In this document: positions 35,530 through 45,798 of the stretch, in pieces
Layout: every line of letters begins with the position of its first letter
Numbering within the stretch: position 1 is the stretch's first letter
Assembly: GCA_028274465.1 (NCBI GenBank)
Contig: CM051456.1
Location: forward strand, 104,445,348 to 104,509,347
Source: Plantago ovata
Taxonomy: Eukaryota; Streptophyta; Magnoliopsida; Lamiales; Plantaginaceae
Length of the DNA stretch: 64,000 nt
Reading direction: 5' to 3'
Program-made: the position numbers and the translations under genes
The notes under the pieces: generated by a model
The model's database searches: none
What the model was told of the DNA's origin: nothing
What the model saw: the letters and a program-made list of their open reading frames with translations, nothing else

Positions 35530-36330
35530 AAAGACAACAGAACAAGAAAAGAGCAATGGAAGAAAGACATACTTTGAAGTACCGTCGGACAAACACTTGA
35601 TATGATTTATAGCAAGAACTTTGTAATTCTTCCTATAACGACTCATCTTATTTCATTTTACAAATTATATACATTAATCCTATGTTATGTTTTCTCAGAC
35701 ATATATCTTATATATATATATTAACATTGTTTTGTTGCAAGTCATACTCATATATGCCTCATTCTTATACCCATGAAGTTAGCAAATACCCCAAGATTTC
35801 ACTTAAACATCCCATGATTTTCCTTTATCATAACAACAACTCAAAACAACAGGCAGGAAAGAAATTACTAAAATGTTTACCACAATATCAACTACATATG
35901 CCATGATTTCACTTTAACATCACATGATTTTCAATTTAACATCCCATGATTTCACTTCATACATCCCATGATTTCGCTTACACATCCCATGATTTTACTG
36001 AAACATCACATGATTTTACTATAACACCAATGGTATGAAATCACCTATCTTACTTAACAAGGATGTTTTTCTTCATCTATGTATACAAAGATTTAACATT
36101 AACTATTAATGATTGTCATTTTAACATCCCATGATTTCACTTTCAAGTCCCATGATTTTACTATAACATCCCATGATTTTACCATGACATCCCATGATTT
36201 TGCTATGACATCACATGATTTCACTTTCAAGTCCCATGATTTTACTATAACATCCCATGATTATACTATGACGTTCAATGATTTCACTTTAATATCCCAT
36301 CATTTAACTTAAAAATCCCATGAAATCAAA
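31915..36330 (+). repeat. Dispersed CCCATGA(T) motif array of element B
   Basis: The core CCCATGA, commonly within TATATCCCATGATAT or CATCCCATGATTTCA, fills intron 1 (31909-32776), recurs in each later intron, and covers the 3' flank (about 35760-36330). There are several dozen copies, not counted exactly, consistently on the + strand. In intron 1 it is organised into longer units of roughly 130-170 bp that also contain TAGTACATGCACACAT and CAGTAAA phrases. Confidence 0.88.
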
Positions 36331-36496
36331 AAACCTGAAAAAACAGGACAAAAATATCTTGATCATATCACCGAATATACCATGATCCAAAAGCAGAAAA
36401 ACTACATGATCTAATATCCATAAAAGGTGATAAAGTATCAATGATTTAACTAACAAAATATACCATGACTTAACTAGAAAAAGAAACTATCATACT
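35530..36496. other. 3' flank of the FAR1-like gene, motif-rich spacer
   Basis: No coding region is supported. Between about 35760 and 36330 the CCCATGA motif alternates with TTTCACTTT and TTTTACTATAA fillers. Apparent frames such as that at 36109-36312 are by-products of the repeat. Confidence 0.7.
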
Positions 36497-36576
36497 TTTT
36501 AGGATCTTGTAGGATTGTATCAACTTTAGGATCACCATCAACCAAGGAAGCTGCAATAGCATCAACAATTCTTTTT
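36497..36576 (-). CDS. Exon-like fragment of an opposing gene, cut by the gap
   Basis: On the minus strand the sequence from the gap reads KRIVDAIAASLVDGDPKVDT then ILQDPKK, after which a GTATGATAG donor-like string appears. The composition looks like real coding sequence. I do not recognise the protein. Its position, facing the FAR1-like gene across a motif-rich spacer, matches that of the ULP-like gene in element A, but the rest lies in the gap. Confidence 0.4.
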
Positions 36577-36676
36577 NNNNNNNNNNNNNNNNNNNNNNNN
36601 NNNNNNNNNNNNNNNNNNNNNNNNNNNNNNNNNNNNNNNNNNNNNNNNNNNNNNNNNNNNNNNNNNNNNNNNNNNN
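36577..36676. other. Assembly gap (100 N)
   Basis: A run of exactly 100 N, a conventional size for a gap of unknown length. The order and distance of sequence on the two sides are therefore uncertain. Confidence 0.98.
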
Positions 36677-37190
36677 ACTATATTACGTTTATTAAAGCTA
36701 GAAAAAATCACTTACGTGTCCTCCAACAGATTACAAATTCACCGGGCAGCTGTTCTTCAATCTCCAGACAGAGCCTTGCAATCTCCTCGTCAGATAGTTG
36801 ATTGATTTCTTCATCTTCAGAGTCTCCAAGATAACTCATCAACAGGTTGATTGCTTCCTTAGACCTCGGTATCCACGGGCAGTGTCTCTACCAAGAACGC
36901 TAGGAGGTTCTTCTGTATTTTGAGCTACTGAGAGAAAGTATTTCCTTTCTGACTATCAGAGAATATTTTCACGTATGTTGGAATGAGACTTATTTTCTTT
37001 CTTTCTGATTTAGTCAGTTAGTTTGTTAAGAAAATCACGTAAGATTTTTACCAAGTAAATCTTACTGACTAGGAGATTTCTTAAGTCATCAACTGACTAA
37101 CAAACAGATAAATATTAATTATCTGAGTCAAAAGAGAATTAATTAATTTAGAAAGACGAAAAGTAAAGAAAATAAATAATATATATATAT

Positions 37191-37231
<41 letters not shown>

Positions 37232-37299
37232 GGAGGAGGGAATCACGTTGACATCTACTGTCAACGTGATGCCAGGCCATTTGGCCCGGCCCTCACCTT

Positions 37300-37336
<37 letters not shown>

Positions 37337-37857
37337 TTTCCTTTTGCATTAGATCTTTGATTCTAAATCCCCTCCAAATGCACAAGTCTTCAATTAATTA
37401 ATTAAATCTAATTTAAATCAATTAATTATATTTCTAAAATATATTTCATATATAATAAATTAATATTAATCCAATTAATAATAATTCCATTATATATATA
37501 TGTATAATAATTAAATATTAATCTAATTAATATTTAATCCAATATACATAACTCATTTGTAGAAACACCACCTTGAAGTGTGACCCATAGGGCCTTGCAT
37601 ATTAAGCAATAATCTAATTAAGGTCATGATAAATTCCTAGATAATTTATCAGACAATATTAATATGCAAGGAACGTTTGTGAGGAAAACAAACCACCTGT
37701 AGCGTAGGATACTTTGATGATACGGTCCCTTCATTCACGAATACTCGAATGAGTCTAGAATATGGTTATGTGTCTATGCTAATAACTTCATTCATGGTCT
37801 CTCAATCTTATTAGTCGATCTATGAATTATGTCCAAACACCATTTTGACATATTCTG
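36677..37857 (-). mobile_element. LTR-like element family, copy 4 (truncated)
   Basis: It shares with the other copies the GTATCCACGG phrase near 36869, the GTGTGACCCATAGGGCC block near 37578, 'gaatactcgaatgagtctagaatatgg' phrases in common with copy 3, and 'ccaaacaccattttgacatat' near 37834. It is cut at the right by the insertion of the Sirevirus-like Copia (LTR starts 37858) and at the left lies next to the gap. On the minus strand the left part has an acidic open stretch (LGDSEDEEINQLSDEEIARL) before a GTAAGTGA donor-like string. Confidence 0.6.
37175..37335. repeat. (TA)n microsatellites flanking a perfect hairpin
   Basis: Long TA runs at about 37178-37230 and 37303-37334 flank ATCACGTTGACA, a 5-base loop and TGTCAACGTGAT (37242-37270). 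A second short palindromic phrase (GGCCATTTGGCCCGGCC) follows. It lies in LTR-like copy 4. Confidence 0.8.
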
Positions 37858-39434
37858 TTGGTCCCTTTAAACAACAAGAAAAGACTAGAGGGGAGGGGGG
37901 GTGAATAGTCTTTTCAAACTTTCGTCGTTTAAAAAACTTTCTCAGCAAGTACTTATTACTTTTCAGTAATGAGTTTGCTGATACTTAACTTTCTCAGCAA
38001 GCGCAAGTTACTTCTCAGTAACTAGTTTTGCTGATACTTAAAATCAGAGAGCGGAAGTCTTTGATACAATAAGTGCTTTGTCAGTAAGTGAAAGTTTCAG
38101 CAAGTGAAGTGAGTGACTGTGTACAGATAGATATGCTTTGCTGAAAACTAAATACAGTAAGTAAATCACACAAACACTTTTTATAGTGGTATCTGAGAGT
38201 GGCGTAATCTCTCAACTAATCCACTTTGTCCTTTCTAGGACAGAATCCACTAAGATAAGTTTGAGGTTCCTTACAACACCTATCTAGAGCGATTCAAACA
38301 GAAACTAAAGCACACTTGCTTCGTTTCCAACCTAACTAGAGAACGAAACCTTGTTCTCCACCAAACTTGGGACTTTTAATCAACAACACTATGCTCGATT
38401 AAGTTCCCCCTGAATATCACGCCTGAAAGGGTGTATTTTCAGTTAGAGAGGTTTAGGATGAGATAACTTAATTATAACTTATTCAGTTACAACAAGTAAT
38501 CTAAGAAACAAAACTTTGAATACTTTGCAGTAAACAAGTTTGATTGTTTCTGGCGTCAAGACTTGGTCTTGTTCAAAAGAAAGAAAGAACACTTAACTAA
38601 TTTCTTAGCCGTGTAAGTTCTACTTCTTCACAAGTAGCTTTTTCAAGCTTTAAGACTTGGAACGGATCAATGGCAGTAAAGAGTGTTTGAAGGGTATGTG
38701 AGTTTAAGCACAAGTGAGAGTTTGATCACGTTGTTGACACACTTCAACTCTTTGCCGGATGACCTCTATTTATAGTGAAAATAAGGAGCCGTTTGAATTT
38801 TAAATTCTAAGGCTTTTGTTCCTTAAGATGTCACTATCTTGCTTTTGTACTTTCAGTAGCGTCCTTTGTTGTCTTCTAGTCTTCATGTCCTTCGCGTGCA
38901 TGCTTTGCATTTAATGCTCATTTGAATGAAATTCAAACTGTAATATTGGAGCGCAAATACAAGTACTTTCAGCAAGAGGTCACAAATGTTCATCAGCAAG
39001 TGGCCAGTCTCAGTTTCAGCAAGCACAACCTACTGTGTCGTTTAGATTTTCACTTATGCAATGCTGTTGCTGAAGTTTCCACTTTCTGAGCAACATGTGC
39101 CTTTGTAGATACCAGTCTTCAGAAATCTTCTAGTCTTCAGATCTTCGAATTCTTCAAGTTTCTGAACGGTTCTAAATGTTTCAATAGTTTGTTCGTGTAA
39201 ACAAAGTACATCATCAGCAAATGCTTCAATAGGTTGTATTTCTTTTCAGAAAACAAGATACATCATAAGCGGTAAAACTAACCTATCTAGCACCTACTCT
39301 AAGTCTTCAGCAAACGTTCCTCTTTTACAATGTCCTTAAAATACTAATTCCTATGGACCTTAAGACTACTAGTTACTGGACTTTCCTTAATTTAGCATGG
39401 TTAATTGCTCATCAAAATTACAAGTTTCCTAACA
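37858..39434 (-). repeat. 3' LTR of the Sirevirus-like Copia
   Basis: On the minus strand it begins TGTTAGGAAACTTGTAA at 39434 and ends AAAGGGACCAACA at 37858, i.e. TG...CA. A TATA box (CTATAAATAGAGG, minus strand) lies at 38763-38775. The flank TATTC at 37853-37857 may be the left target duplication; the partner is outside the window. A purine-rich stretch (GAAGACTAGAAGATAAAT) directly precedes the LTR. Confidence 0.65.
38763..38775 (-). promoter_or_regulatory. TATA box in the LTR
   Basis: CTATAAATAGAGG on the minus strand is a near-perfect plant TATA box at a plausible position within the LTR. Confidence 0.7.
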
Positions 39435-39637
39435 ATTTATCTTCTAGTCTTCATGTCCTTCGCGTGCATGCTTTGCATTTAATGTTACAGTAAGCATAAG
39501 TAAATTGCATAATAAAAGACCAATAAGAGTCAAAAGCTTCATTGCTGATAGTTATCTTTCAGTAAGTTTACAGGAACGATCAGAGATAACTACACAAAAT
39601 CAACAAATAAAAACTTGAACAAAACTATTACAGAGAG

Positions 39638-42600
39638 TTAAGCTCTTCCAGAGGATTTTCTCAAAATCTCTCTTACACTCTTCTCAGCAAGTGCAGTGAA
39701 TTCAATACAGTCCTCTTCGTAATCTTCAAGTAGCTTACGGACTTGTAGTTGAAGAATCCTTGCATTTTTGCAGGCGGTATGATAATGCTTTTCAGCATTC
39801 ATTTCCATGTAGTGAACTACCCACAAATGCATGCCCCAATTGCTGGCATGGAGAAGTTGTGTATCTGAAATGCTTTTAGGATGAATCCTCCTTAGCCAGA
39901 GAAGATCTTCTTCTTGATCCTTAGCAGTGAGATAGAAATACTCATAAGGAATCAATCCAAGTTTCTTCTTTGTTTTCTTGGTCACAGGGTCAGAGTAATA
40001 AGCAATTCCAATTGGTTTTATCAAATCAAGTTCTTGTTTTATGGACTTACCAATTGAAGTTCTTCTTACTGAGACTTCCAGATTCAACCATCTCCCAGCA
40101 ATATTTCTTGGTAGGGACTCAGCCCTTTCTTTTCTTTTCACCTTGAGATCAATCCAAGTGAACATCTGGTTCAGTATAGCAGTTGGAAAGAACTCATTCA
40201 CCAGCAAGTCTTCAAGCTTTAAGATCCAGCAACCATGAACGTTTCTGATCACGTTCTGAGTGGTTTCATCATTGCTGGTCTTTGTATATTCTATGCCGGA
40301 GCCAATAGCAATGCTAGCCAGCCTTTTTTCTTCCTGTCTTTGCCTTCTTCTTCTTGACTTTGCATTGTCTTGATCTCTTGCTGAAGATCTTGAGTCAGAA
40401 GAGAAATGCTTTGAATGGCCAGACGGAGTTAAGGCTGTTATTGGTCCAGCTCTTATGGCTTGAGCTATGGTCTGATTGTCATCATCATCATCATCTTCAT
40501 TCAGAGCTTGATGACTTTCAGTGTGACAGAATCCTTGAGTTTCAGCAACAGTTTTTCTTTTTTTGGGACTTGCTGAATTCAACTCAGATTCTGCTTGTCT
40601 TTTAGAACTTTGCTCTTTTTCAGCAAGAGGTTCTATTGTCAGTGGCGCTTCAGCAGTAGGGTTTTTCTTTCTAGAAGTTCTCTTTTGCTTATCTTCCCCC
40701 TTAGACATGGATTGCATCATTGGAGTAATGTGCAAAGAGAAGAACTCATTGCAATTTTCAGAAAGAGTGCTTAGGCTGTTGTATTTCATAATGATTGCTT
40801 GCTGATCAGAGGTCAGCTTTGACAATTCTTGTTTAATACTCACCATATTCTCCTCATGTCTGCGCTCTGTTTGGACCTTATCATCAATGAAAGTCTGAGC
40901 CTTGACTAATGTAGACTTTTCTAGCCGGAGTGCTTGACTTACATCTTCTTCATAGCTCTTGTGATAAAGACTGATGTCTTTCTGAGCTATTGTAAGAGTA
41001 GTAGTGCGTCTCAGCACAGTAGCCAATATCTTTCCAATATCAAGCGGGCTCTCAGCAAGCAGTGCATCATCTTCTGCTTTGCAGGCTTTGTGGACTTCCC
41101 TAAGTGCCAGAATTCTTGGAGTAAAATCCTCCACACGCGGGAACGACACTAGATTTGGGGTCAAGGAATGAACTTTGAGCTCTGAAGCAAATTGATCATC
41201 TTGTAACAGCAATTGACTTCTCAAGTCATCTCCTTCATCATTTTCGTAGTCAGGAGGAGGAATTTCAACCACTTTGGGGTCTTTCTTGGAATTATCATCC
41301 TCATTTGCTGATAGATCATCTTCATCCTCAGATTCATCAAGGTCAGCAACCTTGGAACCTAAGTCGGTAGCTTCATTCCTTTCTGGTTGAGTGGTTGCTG
41401 ATGGCAACGCTTCAGACTCAACGACTGGAGTTTCACCAGTAATAGGTTTTAATTGAGTAGTTGCTGAGGGCAACGTTTGAGACTCAATTGCTGGAGTTTC
41501 ACCAGTAGTAAGTGGAAGGGAGGGGACTTCCTTTGGCTTTACTCCTGAAGATTGAGCAATTTCCAAATTTGGAGGCTGTTTTGTAGTGCTCTTTGGTAAT
41601 CTTCATCCAATTCTTCTTCATCATCAAGGTGTGGATCAGTGACTTTGGCATCGAGTAAAGATAACTCGGCATCAGAAAGCTTGCCTTTGCCAAGTTTCAA
41701 GGCGGCTCGCTTTCTGACGTATTCTTCCTCAGTATCAGCGCCTTGTACAGGTGCTTGAGTACTGGTTTCATCAGGAGTGGGTTCAGATTCATGCTGAGTT
41801 GGTGTTTGTTCAGCTTGCTGATTGTCTTGTTTCTCAGTTTCAGCAACTGTCATTTTGAGTCCACCAGCATCAGGACTAGGACCTTGATTGTCATCATCGT
41901 CGTCCTTTTTGTCCTTAGAATCTTTCCCTTCATCATCACTGGGATCAGTTGGGATGTTTTCATCTTCTTCCTCTTCATCATCATCTGTTAGTATGACCAA
42001 TTCGAGATGCTTGTACAAAGCAACACTCGTTACTTCCTCTTCTTCATTGATTTTGTGGGGATCAGCCACCACGGGTACAAAAGAACCCTTGAGCATCACA
42101 GCTTGTTCAGCTGGAGAGGCACTCTTAAATTTGGCCTTCATATTCTCTCTGATTTGAGCAATCAGATTTGAGCTCATTAGCTGAGAATATGACATGTCTT
42201 CCGGAAGTATAGAGTGGACAAAATTCTCGAGCTTCAGCAGAGAAGATCTCTTTTTCTCGTTTGATAGATGAAGATGAAGGTCAGAAAAGTCAATCCTTCT
42301 GTACCGTTGCCAGTTGCTGACAGACTTAGCAACTCTTGACAAGGTAGTTCTCTTGAAGTCTAAGTAAAGTTCCTCAGAACTCACTTTTGGATCTTCAGTG
42401 ATGTGAACCACTTCAGTGGTCTCCTTATTTGAGCCTGAAAAAGAATAACATTTAGTTCAGGAAAGGTTTGGATAATTGTCTTAGAGTCCAAAGCTGAAAC
42501 ATGATTTACCTGTTGAGATTCAGCAAGCTCATGTTGCACACTTGTTTATGCTGGTACAATTTCCATTCCTTGAGGAGCTTGAGAAGCATCCTCCATTTGT

Positions 42601-44890
42601 TCATCCTGAAATAAATGTGAGTTAGATACAAGTACTAAGTTGTCAAACTTAGTTGTATTACCAAAAACTTTAACTACCTGCTGAGCAGGAAGTGTTGATT
42701 CTGGTGCAGAGGCTTCAGCAACCGTCTGACTTGCATCTTGAGAAGTCTGTAGAGAAATCATAATATTAGCAAAAGATTGAGTTTCAGAAAGTGAAGATTT
42801 GCTGATGGTTGAGTTAACTACCTGCTGAAGAAGGACAGGTTGTGGCTCAGTCCTTTAAGCAATAACAGCTTCTTCAGTTTCTGGGACTGTTTCTTCAGCA
42901 GACTTCTTTGCTTGCTCTGTTTGAGAAAGCTGTGCCATTTCAGCAATCTCCCTTGTCTCTGAAATGACAAGTTGAGCAGAAGCATCTTGACCCTTAAGCT
43001 CACTGCTTGTCATGAAAACATCGATTGATTTGTTGGATGTTTCTTCAATATCCAACTCCATTTGATGGCTTATTTCTTCCAGCACAAGCTGAACTTTGTC
43101 AATTGATGTTTTTGGTGAACTGGGGCCAGTATTCTCAGCATTACAAGATGCGTCGTCGAATAATGCTTCTTGTGTTGTTTCAGCAACTTGTGGGACTTGA
43201 ACCGTTGCGGTCTCAGCAACTGGTTCTTCAGCAACTTGATGAGTTGCTTGTTCAGCAACCATCTTTTCAGCAACGACAGCTTCAGCAAGTGCCGCGGTTC
43301 TTATGTCAGAAGCGATATCAGTCACTGGTTCCAGAGTCTGATCATCAAGATTATCTACAATGTAGATATCTGGGATTGGGGCAGGAATTTCATTTCCACT
43401 GCCTTGTGGTCTATTCACAGTAGATGAATCAACATTAAGTTGATTGTTGAAGGCTTCCGCAAACACTTCAACGTTGCTGACATAGGTTTCAGTAACCACC
43501 TTGTCAACATCTACTGGAGTTTGCTTTTCAGCAACTGCTTGGGAATCGTCCGAGAGATCATGGACAATTGCTACTGACTTGCGAGCCAGTGTTTTCTTTC
43601 TTGGGTTATTTGTCCTTTTTCTCTTGGGGACTGGGTTTGCTGATGACGTTGCAGTCTGAGTGTCATCATCAGTTTTCCTCCTTTTCTTCTTTGATTTTTC
43701 CAGTTTCCCAGCAGAGGCGTCAGTAGTTGCATTTTCAGCAACGGGTGTAGTGGTGTTAGCATGATCACCATCTACAGCAGTTTCATCTCTGTCACCATCT
43801 ACAACAGTTTCATCTCTAAGTTGCTGAGTGGTGACATCTGCAGCTGTTGTATACCTTTCTTGCTGACTTGAGCTGACAACATTTGCAGCTGTTGTCTTCT
43901 TAGATTTTTCAAGTTTCTTGCCAGCAGTCTTAGGTACATTCTGCTTGTAGAAGACTCTTCCCACATTGCATACAGATTTCTTGATTGGCAATGGGTTTCT
44001 CAGCTGAATCCTGAAGTGTTCAAGGATAAAGCATATCTTCAGTCCATACATGAGTGAGAAGGTAGGTGAGACCTTGTTGTCTTCAACCTTAACCTTGAAC
44101 TTAGTAATACAATCAACAAGTCTGTTGAAAATGTACTTAGCCCAGTTGAGCTCCGTTTTGTTCTCATAGATATGCATCAGCAGCGGCCACCTTCTCAAGC
44201 CTACTTGGTCTATTCCTCCAACTTGGGAGTCCAAGACTTTGATTAGTAGCAGAGCTACTAGACCAAGTGAATGGCAGAGATGCTTCCTCTTAACGTGCTT
44301 TGTCCAAGTCACGGGAGCAATCTATCCTTTCTTCATTTTCTCATTTCTGACATCACTGTAGAAGGCTTCTATCTCTTCATCAGTGGCAGTGATGTCATCT
44401 TCAGTTCCAGTGGTTGGAATCTGAAAGATTTCTGCTAAATCAGTCCATTTCAGGACGATTTGCGTGTTCTGAACTGTAGTAAAGATCACTTTTTCAGTGA
44501 CCCCTTGACTATCAGTTAGGGACTGATTTCTGCATTGTTGTAGAACTCCATTGTATCCAACATGCTCACTTGCTTAGGGCGAGCAGTTATAAAATGAATG
44601 AGGTCTTGCTGCTTGATGAAGTCAAGCGCCTCTTCATTGTCACCGTCTAGTTCTTGTTCATAGAAGTATCGGATATACTTCTCTTTTGCGAAACCACCCC
44701 ATTGCATCATCATCTCACACTTTGCAGTGTCAAGATATGAGGGAGGCATAGGTTTTTCGGTTCTTCTATCGTTTTTCAACACAACTTTCGTTGTGTTAAT
44801 CGCCGGAGTAGTCACCGGAGCAGTGCATTTTTCAGCACTGTCAACCTTAGACGACGTTGAGGTATTAGATGACTGTCTCTTTGGTACCAT
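39638..44890 (-). pseudogene. Long extra ORF (env-like/ORF3 region) of the Sirevirus-like Copia
   Basis: Successive minus-strand frames (44890-44516, 44312-42855, 42411-41539, 41566-39638) form one broken coding region. The start is MVPKRQSSNTSTSSKV. The N-terminal globular part includes MMMQWGGFAKEKYIRYFYEQ and FSLMYGLKICFILEHFRIQL. The rest is rich in Ala, Glu, Gln, Thr and Val, with Lys-rich stretches (KLEKSKKKRRK), acidic runs (DDDDDNQ, DDDEEEEDE) and likely coiled coil. The C-terminal part from about residue 1400 is again globular-looking (YFYLTAKDQEEDLLWLRRIH). Extra ORFs in this position in Sireviruses are called env-like; no signal peptide or fusion motif is evident to me. Three small intron-like gaps occur near 42435-42821. 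Stops and frame changes show it is decayed. Confidence 0.65.
42435..42821 (-). other. Three mini-introns (72-75 bp) in the env-like region
   Basis: Minus-strand gaps at 42821-42747, 42677-42606 and 42509-42435 all begin CAG|GTA and end CAG|, with two exon-like pieces of 69 and 96 bp between them. The intervals carry stops and loss of composition bias, whereas the pieces keep the Gln/Ala/Glu-rich bias of the ORF. Splicing is inferred only. Confidence 0.5.
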
Positions 44891-45798
44891 TTCTTTATAT
44901 AGAGAGAAATGTGTACGAAAAAGATTATTTGTTTTTTGACCGGAGGTACAATAGATTCAGGCTAAAATTTGCAGAGAAAGGAAATGTGAGTTAAAGAATT
45001 TTGTCATTTCTCTAACTCCTTCTTTATATAGTGTCTCTGATGTGTGAGAAACTCAATCGATTTGATTTTTCAGCAAGGGTAAAACAGAGAAACAATGGCG
45101 TTAGTGGAGCCTTTGCATTAAATGCTTAGTGGCCCACTAACAAAAACCGTCAGAGAACTCTCTCTCTTTGTAATGTTAACCGTTAGATTAATAACTCCTT
45201 TTAATCAATGGCCACGATTGTATTTCATGTCATGATTATTACGAGTTTATCTGTGCCCGATTAACGTCACAAATTGATTTTACCGAGATTTATGGGATTT
45301 GATTGCTTGCTGAAATAAACAAGAATCTTTTCAGCGAGTTTGCATTCATAGCCTTGTTACTTGCTGAAAATTCCCCCTTACTCAGACATCTCATATTTTC
45401 TTAAGTTTAAAAGACATTTTTGAGTTCCTGTATCAGTAAATTCTTTTTATACTTGAGATATCTTTTGGTAAAATCTGAGAAATGAGTTTTGCTCTTTTCT
45501 GTGTTCCCGTCTCAGAATATTCCCTTGATACTTGAATACCTGTTTCAGTATCTTTGATTGTCTGAATACCCGTTTCAGCAATCTTTAAGGTTTTTCTCTT
45601 ACTGAGTGCCTGTCTCAGCAAGTGATCAAGTTTCCTAACAAATACCCGTTTTGAAGGAATTACTTGCTGAATGCATGTTTCAGCAATCATGTAGTGACCT
45701 ATCATTTCTTAGAAGAAATTAGTGGAAGGAGCTTTTAATGAAGTAAGAATACTTTGGCTTGTTGAATACATGTTTCAGCATTCTGCCAACTGTATCCT
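44891..45798 (-). other. Spacer between pol and the env-like ORF, with short degenerate repeats
   Basis: No domain is recognised. On the minus strand the part from about 45790 to 45400 repeats a unit of the form TTGCTGAAACAGGTATTCAG with variations, giving apparent ETGIQ repeats in an open frame at 45705-45433. An A/G-rich string (TAAGGGGGAATTTT, minus strand, near 45370) resembles a polypurine tract. Confidence 0.55.

Larger units (their letters stand above)
31130..36576. mobile_element. Element B: FAR1/MULE-type element with its own dispersed motif
   Basis: A six-exon FAR1-like gene (+) lies amid non-coding DNA filled with CCCATGA. A separate exon-like segment on the minus strand runs into the assembly gap. 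Neither end nor a target duplication could be found. The left edge is set at the start of the probable leader and the right edge at the gap; both are provisional. The layout (gene on +, opposing gene on -, private motif in all spacers) parallels element A. Confidence 0.5.

Noticed and set aside
36109-36312. Open frame with SHDFT repeats
   Set aside because: It is the translation of the CCCATGATTT repeat and has no start context or domain.
36577-36676. A biological low-complexity region
   Set aside because: It consists only of N and is an assembly gap.
39638-41566. Independent host gene encoding a 642-residue protein
   Set aside because: It continues the composition and strand of the env-like region, lies between pol and the LTR of one element, and starts within an overlapping frame.
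40041-43427. Plus-strand open frames opposite the env-like region
   Set aside because: They are shadows of the long minus-strand coding region, with no domain of their own.
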